Position numbers and translations under genes: made by a program. Under the pieces are notes generated by a model. It ran no database searches and was not told the DNA's origin. It worked only from the letters and a program-made list of their open reading frames with translations. This document shows, piece by piece, positions 8,471-16,328 of a DNA stretch of 64,000 nt. Origin of the DNA: Antrihabitans stalagmiti (GTDB lineage Bacteria > Actinomycetota > Actinomycetes > Mycobacteriales > Mycobacteriaceae); NCBI RefSeq assembly GCF_016482825.1, contig NZ_JAEMNV010000003.1, forward strand, positions 496,001-560,000, read 5' to 3'. The stretch's first letter is position 1, and each line of letters starts with the position of its first letter.

Positions 8471-8486
8471 GACGGCTTGCTAGTTT
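8458..8486 (+). promoter_or_regulatory. Predicted sigma-70-type promoter for the DHFR-fold reductase
   Basis: TTGACT (8458-8463), a 17-bp spacer and TAGTTT (8481-8486) form a promoter. Its -35 is embedded in the operator at 8445-8470, and a second operator lies just downstream of the -10, an arrangement suited to tight repression. Confidence 0.6.
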
Positions 8487-8495
8487 GCAAGTGAT

Positions 8496-8509
8496 GAGTC
8501 ACCCGACTC
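8496..8509. promoter_or_regulatory. Second, shorter TetR operator
   Basis: GAGTC (8496-8500), ACCC and GACTC (8505-8509) repeat the core and spacer length of the stronger site 45 bp away, near the predicted transcription start of the reductase gene. Confidence 0.6.
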
Positions 8510-8531
8510 TCCTCGCGAAAGGGAGTCGACC

Positions 8532-9089
8532 ATGGCCAAGCTGATCTACTCGATGATCACCTCACTCGACGGCTACGCCGAGGCGGCGGAGGGAGATCTC
8601 GGCACGGGCGCCGAGGACGAGGAGGTACACACCTTCATCGGCGACGTCTTCCGTCACGTAGGCACGTTCCTGTACGGCCGGCGGATGTACGAGACGATGG
8701 TGTTCTGGGAAACGGTGCACACGAAACCCGATGTGCCGCCGCACATCCTGCAGTACGCCGACGACTGGAAGGCCGCGGAGAAGGTCGTGTACTCCACGAC
8801 ACTCGAGTCGGTGTCGAGCGCAAAGACCAGGATCGAGCGGACCTTCGACCCGGACGTAGTGCGCAAGCTCAAGGCCGATTCCGATCACGACCTCAGCATC
8901 GACGGCCCGAACCTGGCGGCGCAGGCGATCGCTGCCGGGTTGGTGGACGAGTACCACCTCTTTATGACGACGAGCGTGGTCGGTGGCGGCAAGCGATTCT
9001 TTCCCGACGGCGTTCGCCTCGATCTGGACCTGGTCGAGCAGCGGGCATTCGACAGCGGACTCATCTACGCGCGCTACCAAACTCGCTAG
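8532..9089 (+). CDS. Dihydrofolate-reductase-fold (RibD C-terminal-like) protein
   Basis: 185 aa. It begins AKLIYSMITSLDGYAEAAEGD and contains TFLYGRRMYETMVFW and IDGPNLAAQAIAAGLVDEYHLF, all hallmarks of the RibD_C / YwjB-YyaP family, which share the DHFR fold and NADPH site. Members are commonly TetR-linked in actinobacteria; the substrate is unknown, and this is neither the biosynthetic DHFR nor RibD. The start ATG at 8532 follows GAAAGGGAGTCGACC. The operator arrangement upstream indicates induction by the ligand of the neighbouring TetR. Confidence 0.85.
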   Translation: MAKLIYSMITSLDGYAEAAEGDLGTGAEDEEVHTFIGDVFRHVGTFLYGRRMYETMVFWETVHTKPDVPPHILQYADDWKAAEKVVYSTTLESVSSAKTRIERTFDPDVVRKLKADSDHDLSIDGPNLAAQAIAAGLVDEYHLFMTTSVVGGGKRFFPDGVRLDLDLVEQRAFDSGLIYARYQTR

Positions 9090-9105
9090 CTGCAATGATC
9101 ACGTG

Positions 9106-9996
9106 ATGCGTTGCTTCCGGTTAGTGCCCGTTCTCGTTGCCGCGTCTCTCGCCCTGACGGGGTGTGCGCAGGACTCGCCCCAGGAGCCTGCGCCGGTGAT
9201 CGTGTCCTTCGACGACGGGTGGGGTCAGATCTTCGTCGCCAACGTCGACGGCAGCGGCCTGCGGCAGATCACCCCGACCGTGGCCGACGACATGTCCGAC
9301 GGTCGATACGGAAACTTCGCCGCGGTATCACCGGACGGCAAGCAGTTGGCCTACACCCGCGGCGGCAAATTCATCGACCTAGTGGATCTCGAATCGGGCG
9401 ATGTAAGGACCGTGCACGAAGGTGGCTATCAGCCGACCTTCTCGCCGGACGGGTCCTCCATCGCGTTCACGAGCGGTGACGACATCAGCATCATGAACAT
9501 CGACGGTTCCGACGTGCGGGTCATCGCTCCGGAGGGATCGGGAGCGAGGTTCTCGCCGGACGGGTCGCGGATAATCTGCAACGTGGCCGGGTACCTTGTC
9601 GAGACTCCGGTGGCGGGCGGAGAGTCGAAGGTGGTTCTGCGGGACCAGTTCTGGAACGCGGATCCCGCGTACTCTCCTGACGGTTCCACGCTGGTGTTCT
9701 CTAGCAATCGCGGCGGCAACAATGGCTCCGAGATCTACTCGATGCCGGCCGGCGGCGGAGAGATCACCCGGCTGACCGAGACCTATGCGGTGCATCCGCA
9801 GTTCACCCCAGACGGTTCCCGCATCCTCTATACGAGAGCAACGACGCAGTCGGGTGAGCTGGTTGTCGACATATCGACCTCGAACCGCGCGGAACTCGCT
9901 TCGATGAATCCCGACGGCTCCGATCAGAAACGGTTCACGCCTCGTTCGATTACGGCCCAATATCCGAGCGTCGGAGGGGGTGGTCGCGTCTCATAG
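9106..9996 (+). CDS. Lipoprotein with TolB-like beta-propeller repeats
   Basis: 296 aa. A lipoprotein signal peptide ends in LALTGC at about residues 13-18, so it should be anchored to the outer face of the membrane. The mature part contains at least five WD40-like PD40 blades, recognisable as SPDGKQLAYT, SPDGSSIAFT, SPDGSRIIC, SPDGSTLVFSSNRGG and TPDGSRILYTR. Such proteins act as binding scaffolds; no catalytic motif is visible. The ATG at 9106 is 16 bp after the reductase stop, so the two may be co-transcribed. It ends before a pair of terminator palindromes. Confidence 0.8.
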   Translation: MRCFRLVPVLVAASLALTGCAQDSPQEPAPVIVSFDDGWGQIFVANVDGSGLRQITPTVADDMSDGRYGNFAAVSPDGKQLAYTRGGKFIDLVDLESGDVRTVHEGGYQPTFSPDGSSIAFTSGDDISIMNIDGSDVRVIAPEGSGARFSPDGSRIICNVAGYLVETPVAGGESKVVLRDQFWNADPAYSPDGSTLVFSSNRGGNNGSEIYSMPAGGGEITRLTETYAVHPQFTPDGSRILYTRATTQSGELVVDISTSNRAELASMNPDGSDQKRFTPRSITAQYPSVGGGGRVS

Positions 9997-10038
9997 CTGG
10001 GTAGTTGGAGGCGTTCCGCCTGGCCATCACCCTCAAAA

Positions 10039-10056
10039 ACGTCCCCGCGGGGACGT
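10039..10056. terminator. Perfect 18-bp palindrome, probable leftward terminator
   Basis: The half-site ACGTCCCCG and its exact complement fold with no loop mismatch. On the minus strand it is followed by GTTTTTG, the layout of an intrinsic terminator for leftward transcription coming from the pseudogene block. Confidence 0.65.
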
Positions 10057-10067
10057 CACCTTTCTCG

Positions 10068-10089
10068 AAGCGTCCCCGCGGGGACGCTT
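10068..10089. terminator. Perfect 22-bp palindrome, probable rightward terminator
   Basis: The half-site AAGCGTCCCCG plus its exact complement, ending in CTTTGG on the plus strand, lies 72 bp past the lipoprotein stop. It shares the 16-bp core CGTCCCCGCGGGGACG with the palindrome 11 bp to its left, so the two are also copies of one repeat. Confidence 0.65.
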
Positions 10090-10167
10090 TGGCGATCAGT
10101 GCCTTCGCTTCCGATCGCCGCGTACCAGATGTGGGTGCCGCATTCGTGACGGAATCGAGTTCCCGCC

Positions 10168-10508
10168 TCAGCTGTGTGGAAGTGGTCCGCATCTGACGTC
10201 GAAGCGCTCGCGAATGGTGTCGAGCGTCTGCCGATGGTGTTCGCGGTCAGCGTGGTGTGTGCGCATGAAGTGAAGGGTCGCAAGCATTCTGCGTGGCAGC
10301 GGGTACCAGCGGTCGAGGTCGAGCCCGCATTGTAGGAACACTTTCATGGGGACCGCGTCGAAGATGAGGCTGATGTTGTACTGACCGAGCGCGGCGGCTG
10401 TCCACATGAGCGCTTCTTTGGACTTGCCGGCCAATGCTTCGCCGTCGAGTTCGTAGAGGGGTGTCTCGCGGAGTTTGTCGAGAAACATCAGATGTGTCAT
10501 GAAATAAA
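10168..10508 (-). pseudogene. C-terminal remnant of an FAD-dependent oxidoreductase
   Basis: The last ~110 residues align closely with the end of the intact flavoprotein at 48010-49464: FDLDRWFPLPRRM there is LDLDRWYPLPRRM here, and both end RERFEVRCGPLP or RERFDVRCGPLP. The FAD- and NADP-binding domains (about 370 residues) are missing. Upstream the frame runs straight into the broken start of a LuxR-type ATPase gene, so this is a deletion scar and not a short gene, although an ATG at 10500 is present by chance within the homologous region. Confidence 0.8.
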
Positions 10509-10622
10509 TCCAGAGGGTGGTTTGCCGATGCCGGCCTCACCCTCCACCACCAATCCGGCAGGACCGCGGACTGCGCAGTCAAGGAAGTCGGTGACTGCTC
10601 GGGACTCGACCGCTCGGCTCAT
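10509..10622 (-). pseudogene. N-terminal remnant of a LuxR-family ATPase regulator
   Basis: From the ATG at 10620-10622 (preceded by AGGGAGGA) the translation is MSRAVESRAVTDFLDCAV, then GPAGLVVEGEAGIGK, the Walker A region of large ATP-dependent LuxR (MalT/LAL-type) regulators. After GIGK the reading slips by one base into TTLW, restoring the canonical GIGKTTLW, and then enters the flavoprotein remnant. So about 850 residues of regulator are lost and a one-base frameshift is present. Confidence 0.7.
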
Positions 10623-11030
10623 CGCAGTCCTCCCTGAGCCCATCAGGCGCCGCTCACGCGTCGATTCGAATCGACAGTAGCGCTGGCAGCGAGTGAGAGA
10701 AGCCGATCTTCGAAGACGAGTCAGCGGATGGCTCGACAGCCCGTTCCTGGGCGTTATCGTGACCTCGCTCGCCGATTGCGGACGTCACATGCCTGATCAG
10801 GCATGTGAAGTCGGTAATGCATTGGCGACGTTGGGATTCCGGGTCTGGCTTCCGGCCGGTTCGCGTGTCGGGTAAGTATATTGCCGCCCGGCACCTGCGA
10901 ACTTACGAACGCGACCGCTCAGTCGGGAGGCAGATGGCGTCGATGATCCTTGCACCCGCGCTGCCGGTGCCGGTGATCATCACGCGCCCCTTGTGTTTTG
11001 GATCGGCGCGGTCCCGTCTCCAGGAGGGTG
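10623..11030. other. Intergenic region, 408 bp, with one 24-bp palindrome
   Basis: No open frame here has coding character. The notable element is the palindrome at 10785-10808. The rest shows no repeat, RNA or promoter I can support. Confidence 0.5.
10785..10808. promoter_or_regulatory. Perfect 24-bp palindrome (operator candidate)
   Basis: Half-site TCACATGCCTGA followed immediately by its exact reverse complement. It is 163 bp upstream of the broken LuxR-ATPase start and may be the operator of a regulator lost from this block or encoded elsewhere. Confidence 0.6.
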
Positions 11031-11315
11031 TCAGCCTTGGGCGCACAGCCATTCGGTGCCGTAGTGCGCCGCGTTGCCACCGTCGAGGTGAACCCAGTGG
11101 CCGCCGTCTCCACAGGGGGCGCCCTCGGTCGGCGCTGGCCCGGGCGGCGGGGTGGCGATGACGCCGGGCAGGCCACGGAACACACCGTCGGGTATCGGGA
11201 TCGAAATTCCCGGAACTGGCTGCCACACGTCGGCGTTCGCGGTGGCGGTCGTCAACAGTGGCGCCACAAGGACGGTGCCTACCAACCCGGTCAATATCGC
11301 TACACGCTGCTTCAT
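11031..11315 (-). CDS. Small secreted protein of unknown function
   Basis: 94 aa. A Sec signal peptide (KQRVAILTGLVGTVLVAPLL then TATANA, cleavage about residue 28) is followed by a ~66-residue Pro/Gly-rich mature part ending GGHWVHLDGGNAAHYGTEWLC. Two cysteines (in APCGDGG and EWLC) could form one disulfide. GGAGGACCACAT precedes the ATG. No domain is recognised; similar small exported proteins are common in mycolata. Confidence 0.75.
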   Translation of the reverse strand: MKQRVAILTGLVGTVLVAPLLTTATANADVWQPVPGISIPIPDGVFRGLPGVIATPPPGPAPTEGAPCGDGGHWVHLDGGNAAHYGTEWLCAQG

Positions 11316-11448
11316 ATGTGGTCCTCCTACAAAGACGGCTCGGAACTATCAGGGACACCCGCATATCCGTAGCTGTGGAGTAACTGTTACCAACTACGTC
11401 AGGACAAGGTAATGCCCGGGACTCGGCTACCCGGCTCCATCGAGGCGG

Positions 11449-12112
11449 CTACGCAGTCAAGTCGATGATCAGCTTGCCTGGTTGGCTGTTGGAGAACGAG
11501 TTCACGAAGGCAGCAGGCAGTTGCTCGAATCCGGGCAGTACGGATTGCACGGCCTCCAACTGTCCGGAACTGATGAGTTCGCCAAGGAAGCCTTCAACCT
11601 CTGCGGCACGGTCCATGTAGTCGAGCACGATGAATCCCTGTGTGCGGATACGTTTGGTGAGAAGAAGTCCGAAGTTGCTTGGGCCAGGCGGTCTTTCGGT
11701 CGAGTTGTAGCCGTCGATCAACCCACACAACGCGATGCGTGCGTGGTTGTTCAGCCGTGCGATCGATGTCTCGAACATCGGACCTCCGGAGTTTTCGAAG
11801 AGGCGGTCGATGCCGTGTGGTGTTGCGGCTTCGAGCTGCTCCTTGCAATCGGAAGCCTTGCGATCTACGACGGCGTCGGCACCCAGTCGGGCAACCATCG
11901 AGCAGTTCGCGGCGCCTCCTGCGATTCCGACAACCCGTGAGCCCGCCTGCTTCGCGAGCTGGACAGCCACGCTTCCGACGGCGCCAGAGGCACCCGAGAT
12001 CAACACGGTATGTCCCGGATCCGGCCGAAGAATGTCGCACACTCCGGCCCACGCGGTCAGGCTGTCATGCCAAGGATGCCGAGGTAGTGCTCCAGCGGAA
12101 CGCCGCTGCGCG
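11449..12112 (-). pseudogene. 5'-truncated, frameshifted MDR oxidoreductase (PTGR/quinone-oxidoreductase type)
   Basis: The C-terminal ~197 residues are intact and include the NADP-binding motif ISGASGAVGSVAVQLAK and the end GKLIIDLTA of NADP-dependent medium-chain oxidoreductases (leukotriene B4 dehydrogenase/YncB group). Upstream the homology continues as WAG, LTA and then, after a one-base deletion near 12065, GMT and VPLEHYLGIL, where it stops at about 12,110. The first ~130 residues are gone. The sequence is then joined to a truncated SDR on the other strand. Confidence 0.8.
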
Positions 12113-12125
12113 AACGGCGGGACGA

Positions 12126-12731
12126 TGCACTCCCGTCGTCAGTGACCTGTCGTCGGTGGAAGGGGTGCGCGGCCTGGTCGACTGGCTCGACGAGCACCTG
12201 ACAAGCATCGACATCCTCATAAACAACGCCGGGGCAACGTGGGGCGCGCCACTTGAAGAGTTTCCCCTCACCGGTTGGACGAAGGTGCTCAACACCAACC
12301 TTGTCGCGCCGTTCTACCTGATCACGGGAACGCTTGCGCTGCTTCGTATGGCAGCCCGCCCCGACCGGCCCGCTCGTGTCATCAACATCGGCAGCGTGGA
12401 CGCCTTGGCGACGCCGAGCTGGGAAAACTATTCGTACAGTGCGAGCAAAGCCGGGCTGCACATGGTCACCCGTCATTTGGCCAAGCAACTGGCCTCCGAC
12501 GGCATCACCGTCAACGCGATCGCCCCCGGACCTGTCTTGACGGACATGCTCGGACACGCCGCGGCGGATCCAGAGGTGGAGGCCGGACTCCTCGAGCGCG
12601 TCCCGCTCGGCCGCTACGGACAGTCCGACGATCTGATCGGCACTGTCCGGTTCCTCGCCTCCCGCGCCGGCTCCTATCTGACCGGCACGATCATTCCGCT
12701 CGACGGCGGAATCTCAGGCTGCGCTGGATGA
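12126..12731 (+). pseudogene. 5'-truncated short-chain dehydrogenase
   Basis: The frame encodes about 200 residues from DLSSVEGVRGLVDWL through ILINNAGATWG, the catalytic YSASKAG, and the C-terminus GTIIPLDGGISGCAG. The N-terminal TGxxxGIG cofactor-binding strand (about 60 residues) is missing, so the product cannot bind NAD(P). The break coincides with that of the divergent MDR remnant, which suggests one deletion took both 5' ends and the shared promoter. Confidence 0.8.
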
Positions 12732-12734
12732 GAT

Positions 12735-13122
12735 CGGCGGTGGACTGGCGGCCGCGATGATCATGGGACTCGCAACGCTCGTAGGGTTCGACTCCGCAGC
12801 GAACATGGCCGAGGAAGCGAGGGATCCTTTTCGGAGCGTTCCGCGCGCGATCGTGGTGCCCTATCTCGCGGTACGGAAACGGCTGGGTCGCCAGGAAGAT
12901 GCATTCGATATCGGGCGTATCGAGATGCCGGTGGCCATCGGTGCGCTGTTGTGGTCGGTCCTAGTTGTGTTCATCCTTGTGTCGCCGGCAGAGGCGCGAT
13001 CCGCCGTCTTCATTTCGCTCGGCCTACTCCTCGCCGGCGGCGTGTACTTCGCCTACCTGTTGATCTTCCACCGCGACGTCATGGAGACCGAGTCCGGCGA
13101 CGCGGATGTTTTCAAGCACTAG
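12735..13122 (+). pseudogene. Internally deleted APC-family permease
   Basis: Two permease pieces are fused in frame: one around TM6 (GLATLVGFDSAANMAEEARD, then PFRSVPRAIVVPYLAV) and the C-terminal TMs (MPVAIGALLWSVLVVFILV ... GGVYFAYLLIFHRDV). TMs 1-5 and the section between are absent. An in-frame ATG at 12757 would give 121 aa, too short for transport. Together with the neighbours it marks a decayed operon. Confidence 0.75.
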
Positions 13123-13180
13123 TCGTGACGGCATCGAAACACCAGCGCGACGAATCGCGGCCTTACGCGGCTAGCCATTT

Positions 13181-13609
13181 TCAGGCGACGCCGTACAGAA
13201 CGTAAGTAGCGCCATCCTTCAGTTCGTCAGCACTGAAGGACCGCTGTGCGAAGCCCTCGTCGACGTATGCGTTGTAGCTTCTCTGGTTCGCAGGGATGGC
13301 ATCGAAATATGCGGTGTACGTGCAGGTTCCAGAGCCGTCGAAATTTCGATCGATCGTTTTGGTTTCGAGTATCGATCTGGTGGATCCGGCGCCACCGTCC
13401 CCGAAGAGATTTATTTGGTCGTTGGGAGCAACACGAATCCCTTCGATGGCGCATTCGCCAGATTCTGTAGATGCTTGGTCCGCTTCGCCGGTGACTGTCA
13501 TTGTTGCGGTGAATGTGGATGCCACGTCGGTTTGGGTTGCACAACTCGCCAGGATCAGCGTTCCTACGAAGGCCGCGGCAGCCGCGATCGTTCCAGCCCT
13601 TTGCTTCAT
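13181..13609 (-). CDS. Small lipoprotein of unknown function
   Basis: 142 aa. A lipobox signal peptide ends LILASC at about residues 18-23. The mature domain contains TFTATMTVTGEADQ, an acidic ECAIEGIRVAPNDQ segment and two Cys (ECAI, GTCTY) that may pair, and looks beta-rich. No enzymatic motif and no assigned family. No Shine-Dalgarno precedes the ATG at 13609. It sits just beyond the pseudogene block, and whether it belongs to that block is not clear. Confidence 0.7.
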   Translation of the reverse strand: MKQRAGTIAAAAAFVGTLILASCATQTDVASTFTATMTVTGEADQASTESGECAIEGIRVAPNDQINLFGDGGAGSTRSILETKTIDRNFDGSGTCTYTAYFDAIPANQRSYNAYVDEGFAQRSFSADELKDGATYVLYGVA

Positions 13610-13858
13610 ATACAGCGACGGTATACAGCCTTGTTCTTTGTTGCTGCAGCGGAGGTCCCCATACCCACCCTCGCCGACGAGATCAGCACGCGGTAGTGCG
13701 ATGTACGCAATACACGGTCACTTGTGCCCGATGCTGGGCTGCCCTGTCGGATCGGGAATCGAACCCGCTGCGCTGCCCTCCGCGCACCAAGAAGGCTGGG
13801 TACCGCCCAGCCGCGGTGTGTGCTCGCCTCTCGAACGGTTACCTGCTTCCGCCGCAGC

Positions 13859-14329
13859 CTAATCGACCAGATCGACCTCCCAATTGCGCCGCTGGATCTC
13901 GACATCGAGCTCGCGGAGCTGCCGTGCCAGATCGTCTGCGGTCGAACGCATCTCGGCCACGGGCAGCGCCGAAACGTAGGTCAACTCAGAACGCAGCTGA
14001 CGTGCGTACCCGCCCTGACCGCCGGTGCCGGAGGCGGCATCTGCCGCGGCGGTGACGGTCCGGTGGCGCAGCCTCAGCACATCCCTTCGTGCGAGCGCGT
14101 CCGTCATCGTGCCGTCGTTGACCGTCGCCGCGGCGTTGGTCTTGTTGATTCGACGGATCAGCGACTCCAGCTCATCGAAGACAGCCTGGGAGTCCGCGAG
14201 CAACGCAGCCGCGTTCTCAGCGGGTGTCTCGCCCTCCTGGTACCGCGCGTTGTCAACGATTCGGGTGCGTAGCTGCTCCGCCTTGCGTGCGTTGTCCGCA
14301 CGCAGGGCCAACGCTTCTGCCAGTTTCAC
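13859..14329 (-). CDS. DIP1984-family (septicolysin-like) protein
   Basis: 156 aa from a GTG at 14327-14329 preceded by AAAGGAGGAAAT; a longer reading has no ribosome site. It begins KLAEALALRADNARKAEQLR and has ELESLIRRINKTNA, RRDVLRLRH and a C-terminal coiled-coil ARQLRELDVEIQRRNWEV, the pattern of the DIP1984 family found in actinobacteria and some Gram-negatives. It should form a helical bundle; the role is unknown despite the 'septicolysin' name. It stands alone between intergenic regions. Confidence 0.8.
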   Translation of the reverse strand: MKLAEALALRADNARKAEQLRTRIVDNARYQEGETPAENAAALLADSQAVFDELESLIRRINKTNAAATVNDGTMTDALARRDVLRLRHRTVTAAADAASGTGGQGGYARQLRSELTYVSALPVAEMRSTADDLARQLRELDVEIQRRNWEVDLVD

Positions 14330-14520
14330 ATTTCCTCCTTTGCAGCAGCTACGAGTATTGCGGGGCGGCGATCGATGTGCCATCCAATTTCACGGGGCGG
14401 CTAAAAAGTAGATGGACTGAACCCACGCACGCCGATTGCTTCGACAATCGTTGTGGCGCAATGCCTGGGCAAACGATCCTTATCGGTCGACTCGCGTCGA
14501 TACCGGGGCAACTGCAATTT

Positions 14521-15288
14521 TCACAGGCGGTTTCCGTTGGTGGCGTCGATGACGCAGCCGGTGATTGCTCCTGCCGCGGGGCTGGCGAGAAACGCTATGA
14601 CGGCGGCAATATCGGCGGGGTCGGCGAGCGTGCCGAGTGCGGTGTGCTGAGCCGCGCTCGGGGGTTGATCGATGTCGTGCCGTAGCCACGCGGCATTCAT
14701 GTCGGTATCGAGAACGCCGGGGGCGACCGCGTTGACGGTGATACCCCGGCGGCCAACTTCGACGGCGATGCTGCGGGTGAAGTTTTCGATCGCCGCTTTG
14801 GTCATGGCGTAGCCGACGATGTGCGGGCTGGCGTAGCGGGCGGATCCGGAGGAAACGTTGATGATTCGGCCGCCGTCACGGATGCGCGGCAGGGCGTGTT
14901 GGGTGACGAAGAACGGTGCGCGTTGATTGACTGCGATGAGCCGGTCGAAGTCGGCTGGGGTGAGTGTGTCGATCGTTCCGCGGGCGTTGATGCCTGCGTT
15001 GTTCACGAGCACGTCCAGTTCGGGTGGTAGGCCGAGATCGGCTGTGACACGGTCGAATTCCTGCCACATCTGGGTTGGCCCCTCGGTTTCGGCGAGGTCG
15101 GCGAACACATTGACGGCGCGGCCGGGTCCGCTGCGTAACTCGCGGGTCAGGGTGCGCGCGGCGGCGCTGTCAGCGCGCGAATGCACGATGACGGTCGCGC
15201 CGGCCGCGGTGAATGCTCGCGTGATGGCCGCGCCGATTCCGCGACTCCCACCGGTGACGACGGCGACATAACCGTCGAGTTCGGTCAC
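14521..15288 (-). CDS. Short-chain dehydrogenase/reductase, last gene of the aromatic operon
   Basis: 255 aa, standard SDR length. The cofactor motif TGGSRGIG is at residues 12-19, NNAG near 93, the catalytic Ser in NVSSGSA and YAMTK (Tyr/Lys) near 158-162, and a classical C-terminus. The GTG start overlaps the TGA of the aldolase gene (GTGA, 15285-15288), so it is translated from the ring-cleavage operon. It might oxidise or reduce a side-chain alcohol/ketone of the aromatic substrate before ring cleavage; that is inference from context. Confidence 0.85.
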   Translation of the reverse strand: MTELDGYVAVVTGGSRGIGAAITRAFTAAGATVIVHSRADSAAARTLTRELRSGPGRAVNVFADLAETEGPTQMWQEFDRVTADLGLPPELDVLVNNAGINARGTIDTLTPADFDRLIAVNQRAPFFVTQHALPRIRDGGRIINVSSGSARYASPHIVGYAMTKAAIENFTRSIAVEVGRRGITVNAVAPGVLDTDMNAAWLRHDIDQPPSAAQHTALGTLADPADIAAVIAFLASPAAGAITGCVIDATNGNRL

Positions 15289-16328
15289 TGGTTCGCGGCC
15301 GCTTGGAGATCGAGCGCCACGTCGGTGATGAGGTCCTCTTGCCCGCCGACGAGTCCGCGTCGTCCGACGGCAAGCAGGATGTCTCGGGTGTCGAGGCCGT
15401 ATTGGTCGGCTGCAGTTTCGGCGTGTCGTAGGAAGCTGGAGTAGACGCCGGCGTAGCCGAGGGTGAGGGTCTCGCGGTCGACCTGGACCGGGCGATCCTG
15501 CAGGGGCCGGACGATGTCGTCGGCGGCGTCCTGAAGGGCGAACAGGTCGCAGTTGTGTTTCCAGCCGTGTAGGTCGGCGACGGCGACGAACGGTTCGATC
15601 GGGCAGTTGCCTGCACCGGCGCCGTGCCCGGCGAGAGACGCGTCGATGCGGGAAGCACCGGCTTCGGCCGCGACGACCGAGTTGGCGACGGCGAGGGAGA
15701 GGTTTTGGTGGGCGTGGATGCCGATTTGAGTGGCTTCGTCGAGGATGTCGCGGTAGGCGATGACACGTTGGCGAACGTCGTTCATTGTCAGTCGGCCGCC
15801 GGAGTCGGTGACGTACACGCACTGCGCGCCATAGCTTTCCATGAGTTTGGCTTGCTTCGCGAGTTCGCCGGGCTCGGCCATATGCGACATCATGAGGAAG
15901 CCGGATACGTCCATGCCGAGTTCGCGTGCGGCGCTGATGTGTTGGGCAGAAACGTCGGCTTCGGTGCAGTGGGTGGCGACGCGGACAGAGGTGACGCCGA
16001 GTGCGTGCGCCCGTTCGAGTTCGGCGACCGTGCCGATCCCAGGGAGTAGCAGCGTGGTCAGTCGTGCTCGGTGGACGACGCCGGCGGCTGCTTCGATCCA
16101 TTCCCAGTCGGTGTTGCTGCCGGGGCCGTAGGTGAGGCTGTGCCCGGCGAGTCCGTCGCCGTGGGAGACCTCGATGGCGTCGACGCCGGCACGGTCGAGG
16201 GCGGCGGCAACAGCTGCGACATTGGCGGGGGTGATGTGGTGTCGGGTGGCGTGCATGCCGTCACGCAGGGTGACGTCTTGGATGTAGAGAGCGACGCCGT
16301 CGTCGGCGGTGCGGGTCGGTGTGGTCAT
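15285..16328 (-). CDS. mhpE: 4-hydroxy-2-oxovalerate aldolase
   Basis: 347 aa, full length for the MhpE/BphI/HsaF family. The N-terminal motif [14 protein letters not shown] holds the catalytic Arg-Asp and the metal-binding Asp, and [16 protein letters not shown] holds the HxH metal ligands of the TIM barrel. It splits 4-hydroxy-2-oxovalerate (or homologue) into pyruvate and an aldehyde, which is channelled into the partner dehydrogenase encoded just upstream (ATGA overlap at 16325-16328). The pair forms a physical complex in characterised systems. Confidence 0.92.
   Translation of the reverse strand: MTTPTRTADDGVALYIQDVTLRDGMHATRHHITPANVAAVAAALDRAGVDAIEVSHGDGLAGHSLTYGPGSNTDWEWIEAAAGVVHRARLTTLLLPGIGTVAELERAHALGVTSVRVATHCTEADVSAQHISAARELGMDVSGFLMMSHMAEPGELAKQAKLMESYGAQCVYVTDSGGRLTMNDVRQRVIAYRDILDEATQIGIHAHQNLSLAVANSVVAAEAGASRIDASLAGHGAGAGNCPIEPFVAVADLHGWKHNCDLFALQDAADDIVRPLQDRPVQVDRETLTLGYAGVYSSFLRHAETAADQYGLDTRDILLAVGRRGLVGGQEDLITDVALDLQAAANQ

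Noticed and set aside
10805-11161. Open frame of 118 codons in the pseudogene area
   Set aside because: It overlaps the secreted-protein gene on the other strand and has no ribosome site or recognisable family; it looks like a GC-driven spurious frame.
12057-12557. 166-codon leftward frame at the SDR remnant
   Set aside because: It is antisense to the SDR frame; only its last 15 or so codons, which belong to the MDR remnant, carry homology.
13700-13860. Possible tRNA gene on the minus strand from the T-arm-like sequence
   Set aside because: No acceptor pairing or anticodon stem could be built within 70-95 bases of the T loop; only the arm itself matches.
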